A DNA stretch of 64,000 bases from Ectocarpus siliculosus (GCA_000310025.1 FN648616.1:1-64000); one strand, 5' to 3'; shown: positions 50,801 through 62,405, counted from the first letter of the stretch. The notes: generated by a model not told the origin, from the letters alone. Numbers and translations are program-made.

Positions 50801-53800
50801 GGCGAAATTCCATCGAGTATCGTAGGGTCCCCATGTCCACCACGAAAAATACAAGGTAACGAACATGGTTGGGCGTCCCTGTGTATTCACCTCAACGACG
50901 CGCCGTCTTTTTTTCTGCTCTTAAGAAAGGAAGCCCACCCCCCCACCCGCCCCGTTCTTGCGTCTCCAGACACGACCTTTCCGCCCTACGCGAACTGAGG
51001 ACCGAGCCCGCAGTGTGGCGTGCCCTGGTGGACACTCTCGTTCTACATTTCCCGAATCATGAAACATTTGGCCCTACTGGCGACGGCACCCGGGCGGCTA
51101 AACTGTCCTTCAGACACGAGAGGCGCTTGACGCTAGAAACCAGCTGCTTGCTCATGGGTCGCGTGGTTCCAGTCGCCGTGTTCGAAGAAAGCCGGAGCGA
51201 TTTCTGGTGCGAGGGGGTAGTACCGGCGGCTCTAAGCTCCCTCGGCAGCTCGGGTTGCCCGGTAGTGACAGGAATGCGGGTACCGAAAGAGTGCATCCCC
51301 TTGATCCTCGACAGCAACCACCCCATGCGCATGCAGACGATCCTGAACGCGTCTGACCTACGAGAGCTGAGCGGCCTGATCGCCGACCGTCTCAAGCTAT
51401 CCCGTGTTGGATCGTCGCAACGAGAACAGCGCTCCTGCCACAGCTGGCTCGATGGCGCGATACGGGGGGAGAATCGACCCGGTAACTCGGAGGACCCCTC
51501 AGGGATGGCCACTGATCTTGCGAACGCTGCACGGCGCGACAAGGTCCAATCACGAGCAGAATTCAAACTGAGTTTGAGGAAGAGGAGCGTCGGGCAAGTG
51601 ATATTTTCACGCTTGGTGTCCTTCTGGGTGCCAGCTGTCGACAAGGGGGATGGCGACAACGTAGGGAGGAATGTCTCTGATGTAGGGAACATGGATGGGC
51701 GCCAGAAAGAGGACCGATTGCTGGTAATCCCATCCACATCCTCTGGGCATGTCGTCCAACGCCTTATCGTCGTAAAGAAATTTGCCCACAGAGGAGCATG
51801 CGGAGAGCTTCGAGGGGAGGTGTATGATCCTGGTACGGGCGGTGCAGCAGAGATCTTCGTTCTCACTCCGGAGCTTACCCGCATCCTACTCGGGGACTGG
51901 CGTGCAGAGCTGGAGAATGGCGACCGAACAAAGAACATGTCTACCCGCTACTGGAGTTATGCGCTCACCTGGAGGTTAAGGCTAGGGTTTAACGCTGAAG
52001 CCAACGAGAAGACAGGAGATGGTAGCGGAGGTGTTGTCAACACAATGCACACATCCCGCTCTCACTACACAAATCGGGAGGATCCGCTGCCTCATCTGAC
52101 TGTCGACGAGAGGAAGCCTCTTTTCTCACTTCGCAGAATCGGTGCGAGTTGGGAGATTTGGCCTGCAGATGGGGGTGGCGACGATTCACTGGAAAAGCGC
52201 ATGGCATACTTTGACATGCTCATACTCGCAACTCAACCGGAGACGGGTGGCCACCTGAAGATGCGTGCGCATAGACGAACAACTTCGATAGAATTTGTGG
52301 TAACGCACTGTCAAACGATGGCTGTCTTCAGGTTTCGAGTTCCCGTCAGAGCATTCGTGAAAGAGTTCGACGCCTTAGTTGCCGCGTGCTTGACAGCGCC
52401 CACGGCACTCTCGTCAGAGTTGAACCTGTCAGTACCAAACGATGGACTGCGCAACATGGCCGGAAAATGGCTGCACTACTCTCCCGGCGACGCGAAAATT
52501 GGGTGCCGCCCTACCTTGTCCCTCATCTTTCCTGGGACAAAGGTCGTCACGGCCAAGTCCTACGTCAGCCTTCGCGGGGCACGTCACCAGCCAGCCACCC
52601 GCAGAGGTAGCCACTCCGACTCGGCTAGCCGACGACTAGATCGTCGCGAGAGGGGAACGGATGGTACCGACATTGCAGGAGGGCAGGACAATCCTTCTCT
52701 CCAAGGGCGTGTATGCCACAGTGGCGAGGAACGTCAGCCTGAAAGTGGTGGGAGGCACGGAAGTAGAGGCTGGAACGCACGTGGGATACCTCTGCGTGTC
52801 GAAACTAGAAACGAGCGCATGATTTTCCGTCGCAGGCTTGCAGTACCTCGATCAGAAGACGTGTATTTGGGACGGGAAAATCCCTCGTTCGCCGGACAGA
52901 GACAGGAGGGAGGTACCAGAGAAAAAGGGGTCGGTGAAGGACTTCCTATGGTTTTGGCCATCAGCGTGTACGAATCGTTTACAGCAAGGTCTACAGGGAG
53001 GATAGAGCGATATCTCAAGTTCTGTGCCCGGGACGAGACTGTTCGTCCCACCATGGAGACCATCACAACCATACCCTGGGTCGGAACATGCGAAGGGATT
53101 GAGGGTGGCAGAATGTGGCGGGTTGTCACGCAAGGCCTGAGGTGTGGGTGCACGCGGGATGAGATGGGAAATCGAGTGGGAATACGGCTGGTTGTGTCGA
53201 CGGAAGAGATGCTTGGAAAGACGGACATCTACAACAGCGTTGAAGATCAACACCAACGACATTCGCAACCGCTCGCCCCGAAACTTTCGAGCGAAGAGGC
53301 CAGCGATGTGGACGAACGCAGCGAAGCAAAAATGGCAGCAGTAGGCGGAACCCTCAACACTCACAACAACGATATACCGGCTGTATCTGGGCCCACCCGA
53401 ACATGCGACAGGCAGCTTGGACAAGGGCCGTCGACTACTATGCGCGGGCAGACTAACCCAGCTACAGTCGTGGACACAAATGGCCAACAAGACGATTGTT
53501 ACACCTCTACCGACTGCCCACGGTCGACGTTGCCCGACCTACTTCGAAAGGAAAGTGGAATATCCCAACGATATAGAGAGTTTGGTATGGATCGGACAAC
53601 GAAGCTCTACACCGGGTGGCATGACATTACCGGGGTTCGACTACACGTGCAGTGCTTCCAGGAGGTGGGTTGCAACAGACAAGAACTTCACGACAATCCA
53701 GGTAATGCCGGCGGCGACGAGCTGGCGGAGAGTGGGTGGCAACCGGCAGGGCGGGGAGGAGCTATCGACCTTCCGCGCGCTGCATCACTGCGGTTTGTTG

Positions 53801-54039
53801 TTTGCAACCCAAGTAGTGGGTACAGGACGGGGCTTCAGGTTTCCGTGAACGACGTGTACAGGAATCTTTCGGTCGATGGTGGGATCGTCGAAGCTGGGCT
53901 TCTGGATGCCGGGCGCCGCCCGGCGCTAGCAAGGGCCATTGCTCAAAAGCTCCGCCTCGTGTTTCAAGAGGGTGGTGGCTACGAGGTGATTCTTCCGTTG
54001 CCGGCGAGTTGGAACAGGGCCTCTCCAAGAGTTGGGTAA
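38822..54039 (+). CDS. Giant IQ-motif protein with dynein-stalk-like domain and beta-rich tail
   Basis: Plus-strand exons: 38822-39001, 39175-41154, 42034-42210, 42608 to about 42775-42810, about 43.46 kb to 43571 (start uncertain), 44045-44293, 44838-45099, 45361-45647, 46424-46585, 46869-47064, 47830-49830, 50115-50410 and 50970-54039 (stop TAA). All joins downstream of 43571 are in phase; the product is about 3,000 residues. Exon 1 gives VEAISLWRLSQ, joined to PFEWNGRNYLMKM. A coiled coil ends exon 2. Exons 3 and 4 carry IQ motifs (IQATIRMFVKRQAY, IQRIGRGMLGQRRA), which bind calmodulin. Next come ALDWVSLEKLQPKHLKEL, WEMAARVLGRPFRLL and AAYRSDASWSTESL / AARALVGWAVELERGY, in the order of the dynein microtubule-binding stalk. 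After the stalk-like part come charged helices and FVKGFTGKDMEIW. No P-loop or AAA module is visible. The last exon is beta-rich (GELRGEVYDPGTGGAAEIFVL). The start ATG is the first in the exon; a 5' exon is possible. Expected site: cytoskeleton or flagellum. Confidence 0.7.
43340..43446 (+). repeat. (GGC/AGC)n trinucleotide stretch
   Basis: An imperfect GGC, AGC and CAG triplet run at the 5' side of exon 5 of the IQ/stalk gene. Depending on the acceptor used it would encode Gly/Ser or remain intronic. Confidence 0.7.
47115..47421 (+). mobile_element. tRNA-derived SINE-like element in an intron
   Basis: An A-box-like TGGTCTAGTTGA near 47,122 and a perfect B-box GGTTCGAATCC (47,166-47,176) are spaced as in tRNA genes, so RNA polymerase III promoter elements are present. 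The flanking arms do not fold into an acceptor stem, so it is not a tRNA. A second tRNA-like CCTGGCCTAGTGGATAGCG lies near 47,228. The unit ends in a run of about 13 A (47,409-47,421). A short AAGGGC repeat occurs just before the element and just after the A run, as expected for a retroposed copy. It sits between exons 46869-47064 and 47830-49830 of the IQ/stalk gene, in the sense orientation. Confidence 0.5.
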
Positions 54040-56268
54040 ACACGGGCCTGTGTTTTTTGCGACCCGATAGGTTCGGATGGTGTAACTTGCCATCGTCTTT
54101 TTTGCCCTTGTTTTTTCTTCACGATCGTTCAAACGTTTTTCCTATATATTGCGCCCGTTGTGTAGCGTGAGACTTGCAGCTTGTCGACGGCCTGGCACCT
54201 ATCATCTGCTGGACAATCTAGCGCCATACTACAACACGGGAATGTTGGACAAGTTTCCTCCTCGTATTGTCACTGTTCTAGCAGGTGGTCGCGGCCGAAC
54301 ACAAGTTTGGTTGTGCTGCATGAATTTCAAAGCGTGTCGTCACTTCTTGGGTGTGCCTTCGTGTTTGAAGGCGGTGTACCCTACCAACCTCAGTCGCCTT
54401 CCTCGTGCCTAGATGCCGTGTACGAATCTACTGCAAGCGCTGCCTTGACTGGGCAACTGCAGTAGGCAACTGTAGTACAGACCACGTCCCCACACTTAAC
54501 ATCGAACCCTCATATTATTGCCCCCTGGGCTCGCGTATTTCCTCTGTAAGGCAACCCAACACCGACAACATACATTTTACACTAGTTGGGGGTTCAAGCT
54601 GGGCGTCTGTTCTTGATCACGGTCTGATTACCAAGTTGTCGGGGCCTGTATTTCGTAGCTCCTAGGTTCTTAACTGTTGCCGCATACTGTAGCGAATCTC
54701 CTCGCATGGACGGGGAATGAGAACGATCGCCGCCGATGGTGCAATGATGAAAAGCAGTGCAGATTATGACCAGAACAGCACCCGGCAATCACACATGCAG
54801 TACATTATTCCAGTTGGACACCGTTGAGTTCCAAAAACTCCATCGGTTGTTGCACAGGGCAGCGGTTGGGTCTTGTATTCACGAGCATACCACTCAGTCT
54901 ACCTCACACACACCCTAGTCAAACCGACCGAAATTGTCATCGGTACATGCCCAGACAGGAAAATGTCGGAGAGAGTCGAGAAACCCGACACAGAGTCCCG
55001 AAAGACCCTGAGAAAAACGTCAAGGGCCGTGAAAACAGGACTCTAGGGGAGTCCGCTCTCAGAGTTACATGGTGCGGGCGAGTACCGCGCGGGTGAGCCC
55101 TTAGTTTGATATCTTCGGAAGAAACGCACACGAGCCACTGCATTTGCCGATACGGTACGACACGGCGGACAATCCGACCATGAGCAAGGGTGTAGGAATT
55201 TCCAGTGTACTCTCTACATACTTACGGTGCAACACCGATAACCTATACAATGCACCGGAGACTGTTGTTGCGGTAAACATCCGTAGGTGCTCATGTACTG
55301 ACCCCTTCAACAGCGGCAGCACACTTTCGATTGACATCAAACATACCAACAACGTGTGTACCGACTAATCCGAATGAAAGTATTCAAGATTAGGCCAAAA
55401 AAATAGAAGAGCAACGTATACCGCATTTGATACCGCAATAGAGTGCTGCGTGCAACGACCCAACGACCCGCCCCCTCCTCGATATTTTTTTATCGGCTGG
55501 GTCAGTCTAGCTTGAAGCACAGCCATAAACCATCGAGGTTAAAAACAACAGCTAGAACGCCTCACCGGAAATACCTTCGGTGGTCCATGTTCACGGCGTG
55601 TCGAGCATCATCTTACGGGGCAACGTAGAAATCAGCAACAACGACACACGCCCGGTGACATTCTTGACAACAGGCCCGCGCCTTCGGTACGTTTCGCCCT
55701 CAGAAACAAAATATCAAGAAACGACACAAACTCCCGTCCTGTGGTACACAGGGCAACACAGTCTACATCGTGCGCTGCAAGGCAAATACCCTACGGCGAT
55801 CAGCTCCTGCAGAATGTACAATCCTCCCGCCTCCACGCCTTTAGGTTGAATTGCCAGGGTAAAAGTGTCACAACTGCTGGGTTCGCGTGCCCTCAGGACG
55901 TGTCTACCCTTTTGCCGCCCATCATACACCTGTTCTCGGTGGTCGGTGTACAACATTTCACAACATCTCACAGGGTCGATGGCAGGACTCCGATTTGTTC
56001 AGCACAGTGGACTACCATAGACGTCCTCCGCGACCTATGTCCTGTTGCCGCCCAAGTTATTCGTACCTTTCTCGGGCGAGTCGTGTCACGAAAAGAATAA
56101 ACCATGCACAAGAGGGGAGCGCGAACTCGACACGATGGGGCATCATGGTCTTGCTTGCTGACAGCGGCGGGGTTGTACTTAGACTCGTACCCGTCTTACC
56201 AGTGATGCCGGTCCCATTCTACGTCGAATCCTGAACTCGCCAATCCCGAGAGCGTGCCTCGAAAGCTG
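54040..56268. other. Convergent intergenic region, no gene recognised
   Basis: This lies between the stop of the IQ/stalk gene and the stop of the FNIP gene. Only short ORFs without domains are present. It should contain both 3' UTRs and polyadenylation sites. Confidence 0.45.
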
Positions 56269-57635
56269 TCATAGCAGACTATGTCCGCAACGAGTCACAC
56301 TCTGTAAGGAGGCCGGCCACACGACTCCGACGATAGGTTGGTTGAAATTCGATCCAAATACATCCCCGAATGATAACTGTCGCAAGGAGACCGGCCACAC
56401 AACTCTGATGATGGGCTGATTGAACCGGAAACCAAATGATAACTGCTGCAACGAGGCTGGCCACACGACCTCGGCGATGGGCTGGTTGAAGAAACGACCA
56501 AACGATAGCCGCTGCAGGGACGCTGGCCACACGACTCGGGCGATGGGCTGGTTGAACTGATCCCAGAACGATAGCTGCTGCAGGGAGACCGGCCACACGG
56601 CTTGGGCGATGGGCTGGTTGAATTCATCCCCAAACGATAAGTGTTGCAGGGAAGTCGGCCACACAACTTCGGTGATGGGGCGGTTAAAGCACCTTCCATA
56701 AGATAGCTGCCTCAGAGAAGATGGCCACATGACTCCGACGATGGGCTGGTCAAATTTGAAACTAAACACTAGCCGCTCCAAGTTGGGCGGCCACACGGTT
56801 CCAACGATGGGCTGATTAAATTTGAAACTAAATGACAGGCGCTGCAAGGAGGCTGGCCACATGGCTCCAACGATGGGCTGGTTGAACTCACGGTCAAATG
56901 ACAGGCGCTGCAGGGAGGCCGGCCACACGACTTCGACGATGGCCTGGTTGAAGGATCGTCCAAACCATAGTTGCTGCAGAGAGGTGGGCCATATGACTCC
57001 AACGATGGGCTGGTTGAACTCAGGGCCAAACGTCAGGCGCTTCAGGGAGGCGGGCCACACGACTTCGACGATGGCCTGGTTGAAGGATCGTCCAAGCCAT
57101 AGCTGCTGCAGAGAGGCGGGCCACACGACCTCGGCGATGGGCTGGTTGAAGTCCCTTAACAACCATAGCTGCTGCAGGGAGGCAGGCCATGCAATATTCG
57201 CGGGTATGTTCGATGTGAACACAAGCCGCTTGAGGTCTCGAGGCCAAACCACCATCTCCTGGCTTGCTGCCGATGAGTCACCATTTTCCCGACGACGTTC
57301 GGACCCGGACCGCAGCTCTATAGCAGCCGTCTGCGGTAACATGCCTGTCGGAAGCGCCCACGTGAAACCAAAAGCCTTCACTACCGGCACGCCATTCCAG
57401 GTGGACACCGCTCCACTGCGGCTGTTGGGTGCGGTGTGTAACGTGGAAGGACAACACAAGCTGCGGGGCAATTGTCGGTCGACACGCACTTGCAAGGTCG
57501 GGACACTTCTACACGCCCCACAAAACGCCAGCGACACAAGCTGTAGCTCCAGTGTAGACGCATACCAGCGCTTATCATGTTCGTCACAAACCTGGTTCAA
57601 TGCGACGATGAAGGCGTCCAGGCAGTAGACTCCTC
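56269..57635 (-). CDS. FNIP-type leucine-rich repeat protein (last exon)
   Basis: A long open minus-strand frame. The upstream boundary is set by an acceptor (TCCTCTGTCCCAG) at 57636, because the only initiator of the longest frame would be a non-ATG codon. A missing 5' exon is therefore expected; an internal ATG near 57,340 is an alternative. The first ~150 residues (GVYCLDAFIVALNQVCDEH) are not recognised. Then come about 14 tandem 22-residue repeats of the form WPASLQxLxFGxxFNQPIxxVV, ending at a TGA at 56,269. FNIP repeats (22 residues, FNxPI core) are known from Dictyostelium, giant viruses and brown algae; they form an LRR-like solenoid for protein binding. The repeats are very similar to each other, suggesting recent duplication or gene conversion. 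One unit carries a four-residue insertion (FGSNFNQPI). Confidence 0.8.
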
Positions 57636-57789
57636 CTGGGACAGAGGATGGAGGATATACGCGTACAATGCAAACGAAACGTGGCGTGAGCCTAAGGGGC
57701 AGGGTCTTGCTGCGAGATTGAGTCAGAGATATCGGGGACAGGGGCGTAAGAGAGGAAGGAGGTCCTCCGAGATGATAAAAAAAGGGCAA

Positions 57790-59743
57790 GAAACGCCATA
57801 ACTACCAAAAACAGCCGTGTCCTGTAAATTAGCAACTCTATTTTGTCTGTTCATGTTGGACACCCCTCTTTCGAATATTATGTCGGGGCGGGCAAAAAGA
57901 AAGTTTACTGTCGAAGACCGAATATACCGTAGTTTATTGTGCGCGAAAGAATTCGAAACATCTCCCAGATCTACGAATTGTAATGGTATTTGACCCCTTC
58001 CTTCAGAATCAATCACCTTTGAGCTGTGTGGAACTCTCTTGTCCGACCACAGTAGCAGGTTGTTGTTGCTTTCCGTTGTTCTCTTTCTCTTGATTAACGC
58101 TTTCCAAGCCAACTCACAATATCCCACGCACACACGATCATAGATCGCCTGTACGCACACACTGAACAGAAGGGCACATGTCTCGGCATAAAGCCCTGAT
58201 CTAGCATGACGTCACGTCTTAGCATCCGACGGCGCCACATAACCATGATCAACCACGATCACATGTCTACCTCCAAATACCATAACAGAATGTGTTAGGG
58301 TCCTTGTTGTGCCGCCCTGGAGGCGTGTTGGTTCGGATGTCTTGGTTCGGTTTTCTGGGGTTCCACAACGGGAAAGGTCTCACGGAGTTCTAATTCTGCT
58401 GCCTCGTTGTTCCCGCAGTGCTGTTTGTCTTCTATACAGCAGCGCACAGAGAGGGGGACGGATGCATGTGGATAGCTCTCGTTATTGACTGCTAGCTGCT
58501 CTCCTGCTGCATCTGCTTCCTGCTGTGGGAACAAGAGCCGCACACAACAGCAAACTTTATCATCATCGGCAGAGGGTGAGTCCCGGTCACAACTTACAGC
58601 GCTGCACAGTATAGCCGAGTGGTGTGGGTTCCGCGCCGATAATCCGTTTGGGTGGTGGCGTGATGTTGCCGCGTGCGTAATGAGACCGCAAATCGAAAGT
58701 ACTGTAGCAACGCATCACATCAAACATTAGCCCGACAAATAAGTCAACTATTGCCCTACAAGCCCTCGCGCGCCACTGCTGCTGTGCTACCCTATCCCTG
58801 CTGTACAGCAGTCATGACATCTTGGGGGTGCTGGAACTACTGTACGTATCGTTGCTGCTGTTGGATGTTGGATGGTCGGTGCGCGTCTTTTCTGTCTGCG
58901 AGGGGCGAGATGGGCAAAATTTGGGTCGTACTGACCAAAAAATATTATTTGTGTGCGTGTGTTGCGCCATTATACCCATCAGAAAAACAAGTCAGCTATA
59001 GTCTATGGTCTACAAGGCCGTGCACTGCTGCTGTACTACGCTCTTGCTGCGGTAAGCTGTCGTGGCGCCTAGTGGGATGCTCGCGACAATACTTCAGTCG
59101 AGGCTATACATAGTCCCGCATGGATTTCGTTGGAAAAATCTATGCGTATTGTGCGGCGCAATCACTCCCGGTACAGTATGGGTAGAAAATAATTGATGGG
59201 TAAGTTTGAGAGTTACCTGGGCAATGCAGGGGGCAGAACTTTCGGAGCCCCTGTCAGAGGGGGGCGGTCCACTCCCACTCGATAATTCCTACATCATGTC
59301 CAAGGCACAAAATACTGCTGCTGTCCGATAAGAGTCGATATCAAAAGTGAGGTCTTCTTCCAGATTGCGCACAGCGTGGTACGCATATCCCTTACCAGTG
59401 TTTACCGCCGACGGAACAAAAACATTAGAGGAATATTGTCCCCCACCTTCCGCGTACCGCTGTAAGTGTCATTTGCTACTGCCCTCTCTTCCGTTGCAGC
59501 CTCAACAAATCAACCTCTCTCACCTTGAGTACCCATGGCGACCGCGCTGCGCACCGAGAGTGTGGGCAATCGGCGTCCTGTTTGCGATTGTCAGTGCCTA
59601 GGGGAACATACCAGCACACATTCGGCATTCGGCGGACCCCTGTAAGGGTTGCAAAACACAGGTCCGCAAGGAGAACCGGTTCCAATGTCGTGGTTCAGGG
59701 TTCACGTGTTCAGGTGCTCAGTTAGCAGGGTATAAAAGAGTGC
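57790..59743. other. Non-coding stretch with weak internal duplication
   Basis: No gene recognised. Segments near 58,738-58,815 and 58,988-59,060 share AAGTCA-CTAT, CTACAAG-CC and CACTGCTGCTGT words in the same order, suggesting a diverged tandem duplication about 250 bp apart. A TATAAAA box lies at 59,731, just before the hairpin cluster. Confidence 0.45.
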
Positions 59744-59890
59744 CTGCGGCCCTGCGGTCGCGCAGCGTTTTGAGGGGAAAACGCTCTCAGCGCAGAATCT
59801 CCTGGGGCGAATCTGCGGCTTGCCGTAGAAATAGTTTTGGCCACACGTTTTCGCCGGAGGCGAATATTTTTTTTTGCGGACCCTATCCGC
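59744..59890. other. Cluster of five short hairpins
   Basis: Successive inverted repeats: CTGCG/CGCAG (59,744-59,765); AGCGTTTT/AAAACGCT with a 6-nt loop (59,764-59,785); CGCAGA/TCTGCG (59,791-59,817); TTCGCC/GGCGAA with a 3-nt loop (59,850-59,864); GCGGA/TCCGC (59,876-59,890). Apart from a two-base overlap between the first two, the stems do not overlap. A TATAAAA (59,731) stands just upstream. It could be a structured RNA, a regulatory block or a transposon end. Confidence 0.6.
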
Positions 59891-60197
59891 GCCGGTAGGC
59901 AAGAAAAAAAATGTTACACTGCTGTTTTTTCGCTGGGAAGAGAAACATATCCTTGTTTACTAGACTGACCGGGGGCGGGGTAATAGTTTTTTTTAGGGTT
60001 GGAAGAACAGTACCTGCAGTAGGCTCGTGCGTTGTTGTTAGAGATATATACTATATGTTGTACCATTGGCTCAAATTTACCACACAGCTGTCAGACACAG
60101 CAGCAGCAGTGTTGAGTTGTGGGGGCGCCATAAGTTGTGGGGGCGTACATAATTTGATACAGAGAGGGGGGGTGGTGTTCATCATCATCATCATGAA

Positions 60198-60255
60198 TGC
60201 GGACCGCACCTCATAAATAAATGCGGCCCGCACCTCATATATATATGCGGCCCGC
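60198..60255. repeat. Tandem TGCGGNCCGCA palindromes
   Basis: TGCGGACCGCA at 60,198, TGCGGCCCGCA at 60,222 and again at 60,245, separated by CCTCATA-rich spacers. The period is 23-24 bp. A related TGCGGGTCGC lies at about 60,312. Confidence 0.8.
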
Positions 60256-60678
60256 ACACTCAACAGGAAACGCGCGTCCCACATATATATGTATGCCCAG
60301 AAAGATCCATAATGCGGGTCGCAGGAAGGAAGTAGAGAGGGGGGTGTTGTGTTATTCACCATCAGCTTTGCAGCGCAAAAAAAAAAACTCTGTTCCTCTC
60401 TCTGGTTCGAGCTTGCATCTGGCGACTCAAAAGCTTGTGATGGGTGACCAAACTAGCACGGAAGGCACAGATGGCGCCCTAGGCCCTCGCACACAAGTAT
60501 AGAGAGGTTTACAGCAGCAGTGCATGCATGGACCCTCCCGCCTCGCTCTCCCGGTGATGTGTGTGTATCTCCCGCCCCGCCTGCCCATGTCCCCTGGTCT
60601 CATCTGTGTACGTAGACTATATGTATGTTTTTGTGCCTTGCCACGAGCAGCAGCAGCAGTACAGAACGCGCCACCACT

Positions 60679-60855
60679 TAAGAACTTAGCAGTTAAGAAC
60701 TTGAGCCTCAAAAAATCCAAAAACTAAGAACATGGCCATAAGAACATGTGCTCAGTTCTGACGTCGTATAAGAACTAGAACCCGCCTTGGTAGTGTACCA
60801 ATGCTCACACAGATAAGAACGGAGCCCAAAACACGGGCGGCTGCAAGATAAGAAC
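60679..60855 (+). repeat. Seven dispersed TAAGAAC motifs
   Basis: TAAGAAC starts at 60,679, 60,694, 60,725, 60,739, 60,769, 60,814 and 60,849. The spacings of 15, 31, 14, 30, 45 and 35 are mostly near multiples of 15. The bases between differ, so this looks like a decayed tandem repeat or a set of binding sites. Confidence 0.7.
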
Positions 60856-60969
60856 GCGAGATAAGGTGGCGGGGGTGACCCCAACAGCAGTTAGTTTCAG
60901 ATTCAAGGGGTGGGGGGGGGGGAGGGGCACCCCGTGAAATATTCTTGCACGTGCCGAGGGAGGTGACCG

Positions 60970-61941
60970 ATGTACACACAGTGTACCCCCCTCTGCGAGG
61001 CATTTCGTGTGCTCGTGGTGCTGGGTGCGTTCCACGCTGCGTGTATGCTGATCAGGCAATGGGTTGGGGCTGCCATGGAAATTCTCGACAGCCGCGAGGA
61101 GTACCGGTTTCGCCTTTTCGAGAAGTGCGGCATGGCGATGGCTGTTGGCCGTTCGGGCGATGACCGAATCAACTTGGAGGGTTTGGACAAACCGTATACC
61201 TTCATGGGCGCCGAGGACTCCAGCGATGACGAGGGACCTCTAGAGCCTGGGGAGGGTGCGGGGGGAGGGGGTGACCAGAGGTTTGAGGGAGACGGAGACA
61301 CCAGCAGGGAGGGCATGGAGGACGGCGGGTCCAGCGACGAAGACGATCACGGCAAGTTGGATGTTCACCAGACTCTTTGTATTTTGTCGTTGTTGTTGCC
61401 GTTGCTGTTGCTGGTGCTGGTGCTGTTGCTATTGTTGTTGTTGTTGCTGTTGTTATTATTGTTATTGTTACCGCTGTTGCTTCCATGGATGTTTCATGTT
61501 GAGGAAACTAACTTTCTGACGACGGTGATGTTACTGCGTGATTCAATGCCGATCTCTGCAGACACGGCCCGCGGCCAGAACGACGAGCTGAGTCTTGTGG
61601 ACGAAGACGACACCATGGACCCGGCCCATGAGATTCACGGCATGCAGATTCCCGACGGTTTTCGCCTTCAAGAGGCTACTCCCGGTGTTCTTGATAATTC
61701 GTTACTGCAGCGTGGAGTACTAGTTAGGCTGAGTCTAGGTTGGTTCGGTGGGCTGATCACTCGACAGTCTAAGGAGCGTACCCGTCACCTTTACGACTAC
61801 CGTGTGCATTTTGAGCTAGACCAAAGTACACACACGCAGCATGAAGCTGCCGTTGGAGAAGTGCAGTGAAGATGCGGATGCGGTGGTAGGGTCGTGGGTT
61901 TTGCTGGAGGGGACACCGTAGAGGAGGGGAGAGATCCTACC
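60970..61941 (+). pseudogene. Transposon-related gene fragment with frameshift
   Basis: An open frame begins near 60,970 and contains an acidic segment (AEDSSDDEGPLEPG), a meaningless run of Leu codons from a TTG/CTG microsatellite (61,378-61,486), then the domain also found broken at 8.0-8.3 kb: IPDGFRLQ, RGVLVRLSLGWFGG, HLYDYRVHFELDQ. At 61,828-61,837 an ACACACAC run is four bases longer than the matching ACAC of the other copy. This shifts the frame, so LPLEKCSEDADAVVG is read in another frame, up to a TAG at about 61,918. The copy is therefore probably inactive. The family is not recognised; the two copies suggest a dispersed element. Confidence 0.6.
61378..61486 (+). repeat. (TTG/CTG)n microsatellite
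   Basis: Imperfect trinucleotide repeat of TTG, CTG, GTT and TTA inside the transposon-related fragment. Its poly-Leu translation is not a transmembrane segment. Confidence 0.85.
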
Positions 61942-62105
61942 ATCGCAGAGCAGGGGAGAGATCTGGCCACAAGCAGTACACTCACAACAGGAGGAGTTAC
62001 TAGAGCGGGGAGGACACGCACGCCCAACGTGACACTTGTGGACCATTAAGCAGTTGAATGTTGCCCATGATACTGTTGGTAAACTCGTGGCTTCTGGGGA
62101 AAAGA

Positions 62106-62405
62106 TGTTGTATTGATGAGACCTTGGGTCGAGAGACAGGGTAGCAGAGTGGAGTGAGCTGGGTGCGCGAGCACCGCAGCATCAGCCATGTCGCTCGACC
62201 AACACACAAAACATGGAACTCGGACCAATGTACTATCCGACATACCGAGAACACGCTCGGGTCTATGAACCATCCGACATACCGAGAACACCATCCACGA
62301 AGAACATTCCTAGAAACATTCCTACCAAACGACAGTCCCGTTATTTGAACTTCCTGTTAGTGTTCTGCGCTACTTGTCGACACACAGCAGCAATAATCAC
62401 GAACA
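62106..62405 (-). mobile_element. 3' LTR of the copia element
   Basis: Read on the minus strand, a purine tract (CCCCAAGGGAGGG, about 62,406-62,418) is followed by TGTTCGTGATTATTG, the expected start of an LTR. Exactly 300 bp later the sequence ends in CAATACAACA. The TGTT...AACA ends are short inverted repeats. Inside, ATCCGACATACCGAGAACAC occurs twice on the plus strand (62,235 and 62,272), a 37-bp tandem duplication. An alternative end about 30 bp further left (CCAACA) is possible. The 5' LTR lies outside the window. Confidence 0.6.

Noticed and set aside
38822-54039. True dynein heavy chain
   Set aside because: No Walker A/B or AAA modules and no linker region are visible; only the stalk-like part and adjacent helices resemble dynein.
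61380-61500. Transmembrane segment made of ~30 Leu
   Set aside because: It is the translation of a TTG/CTG microsatellite inside a decayed element.
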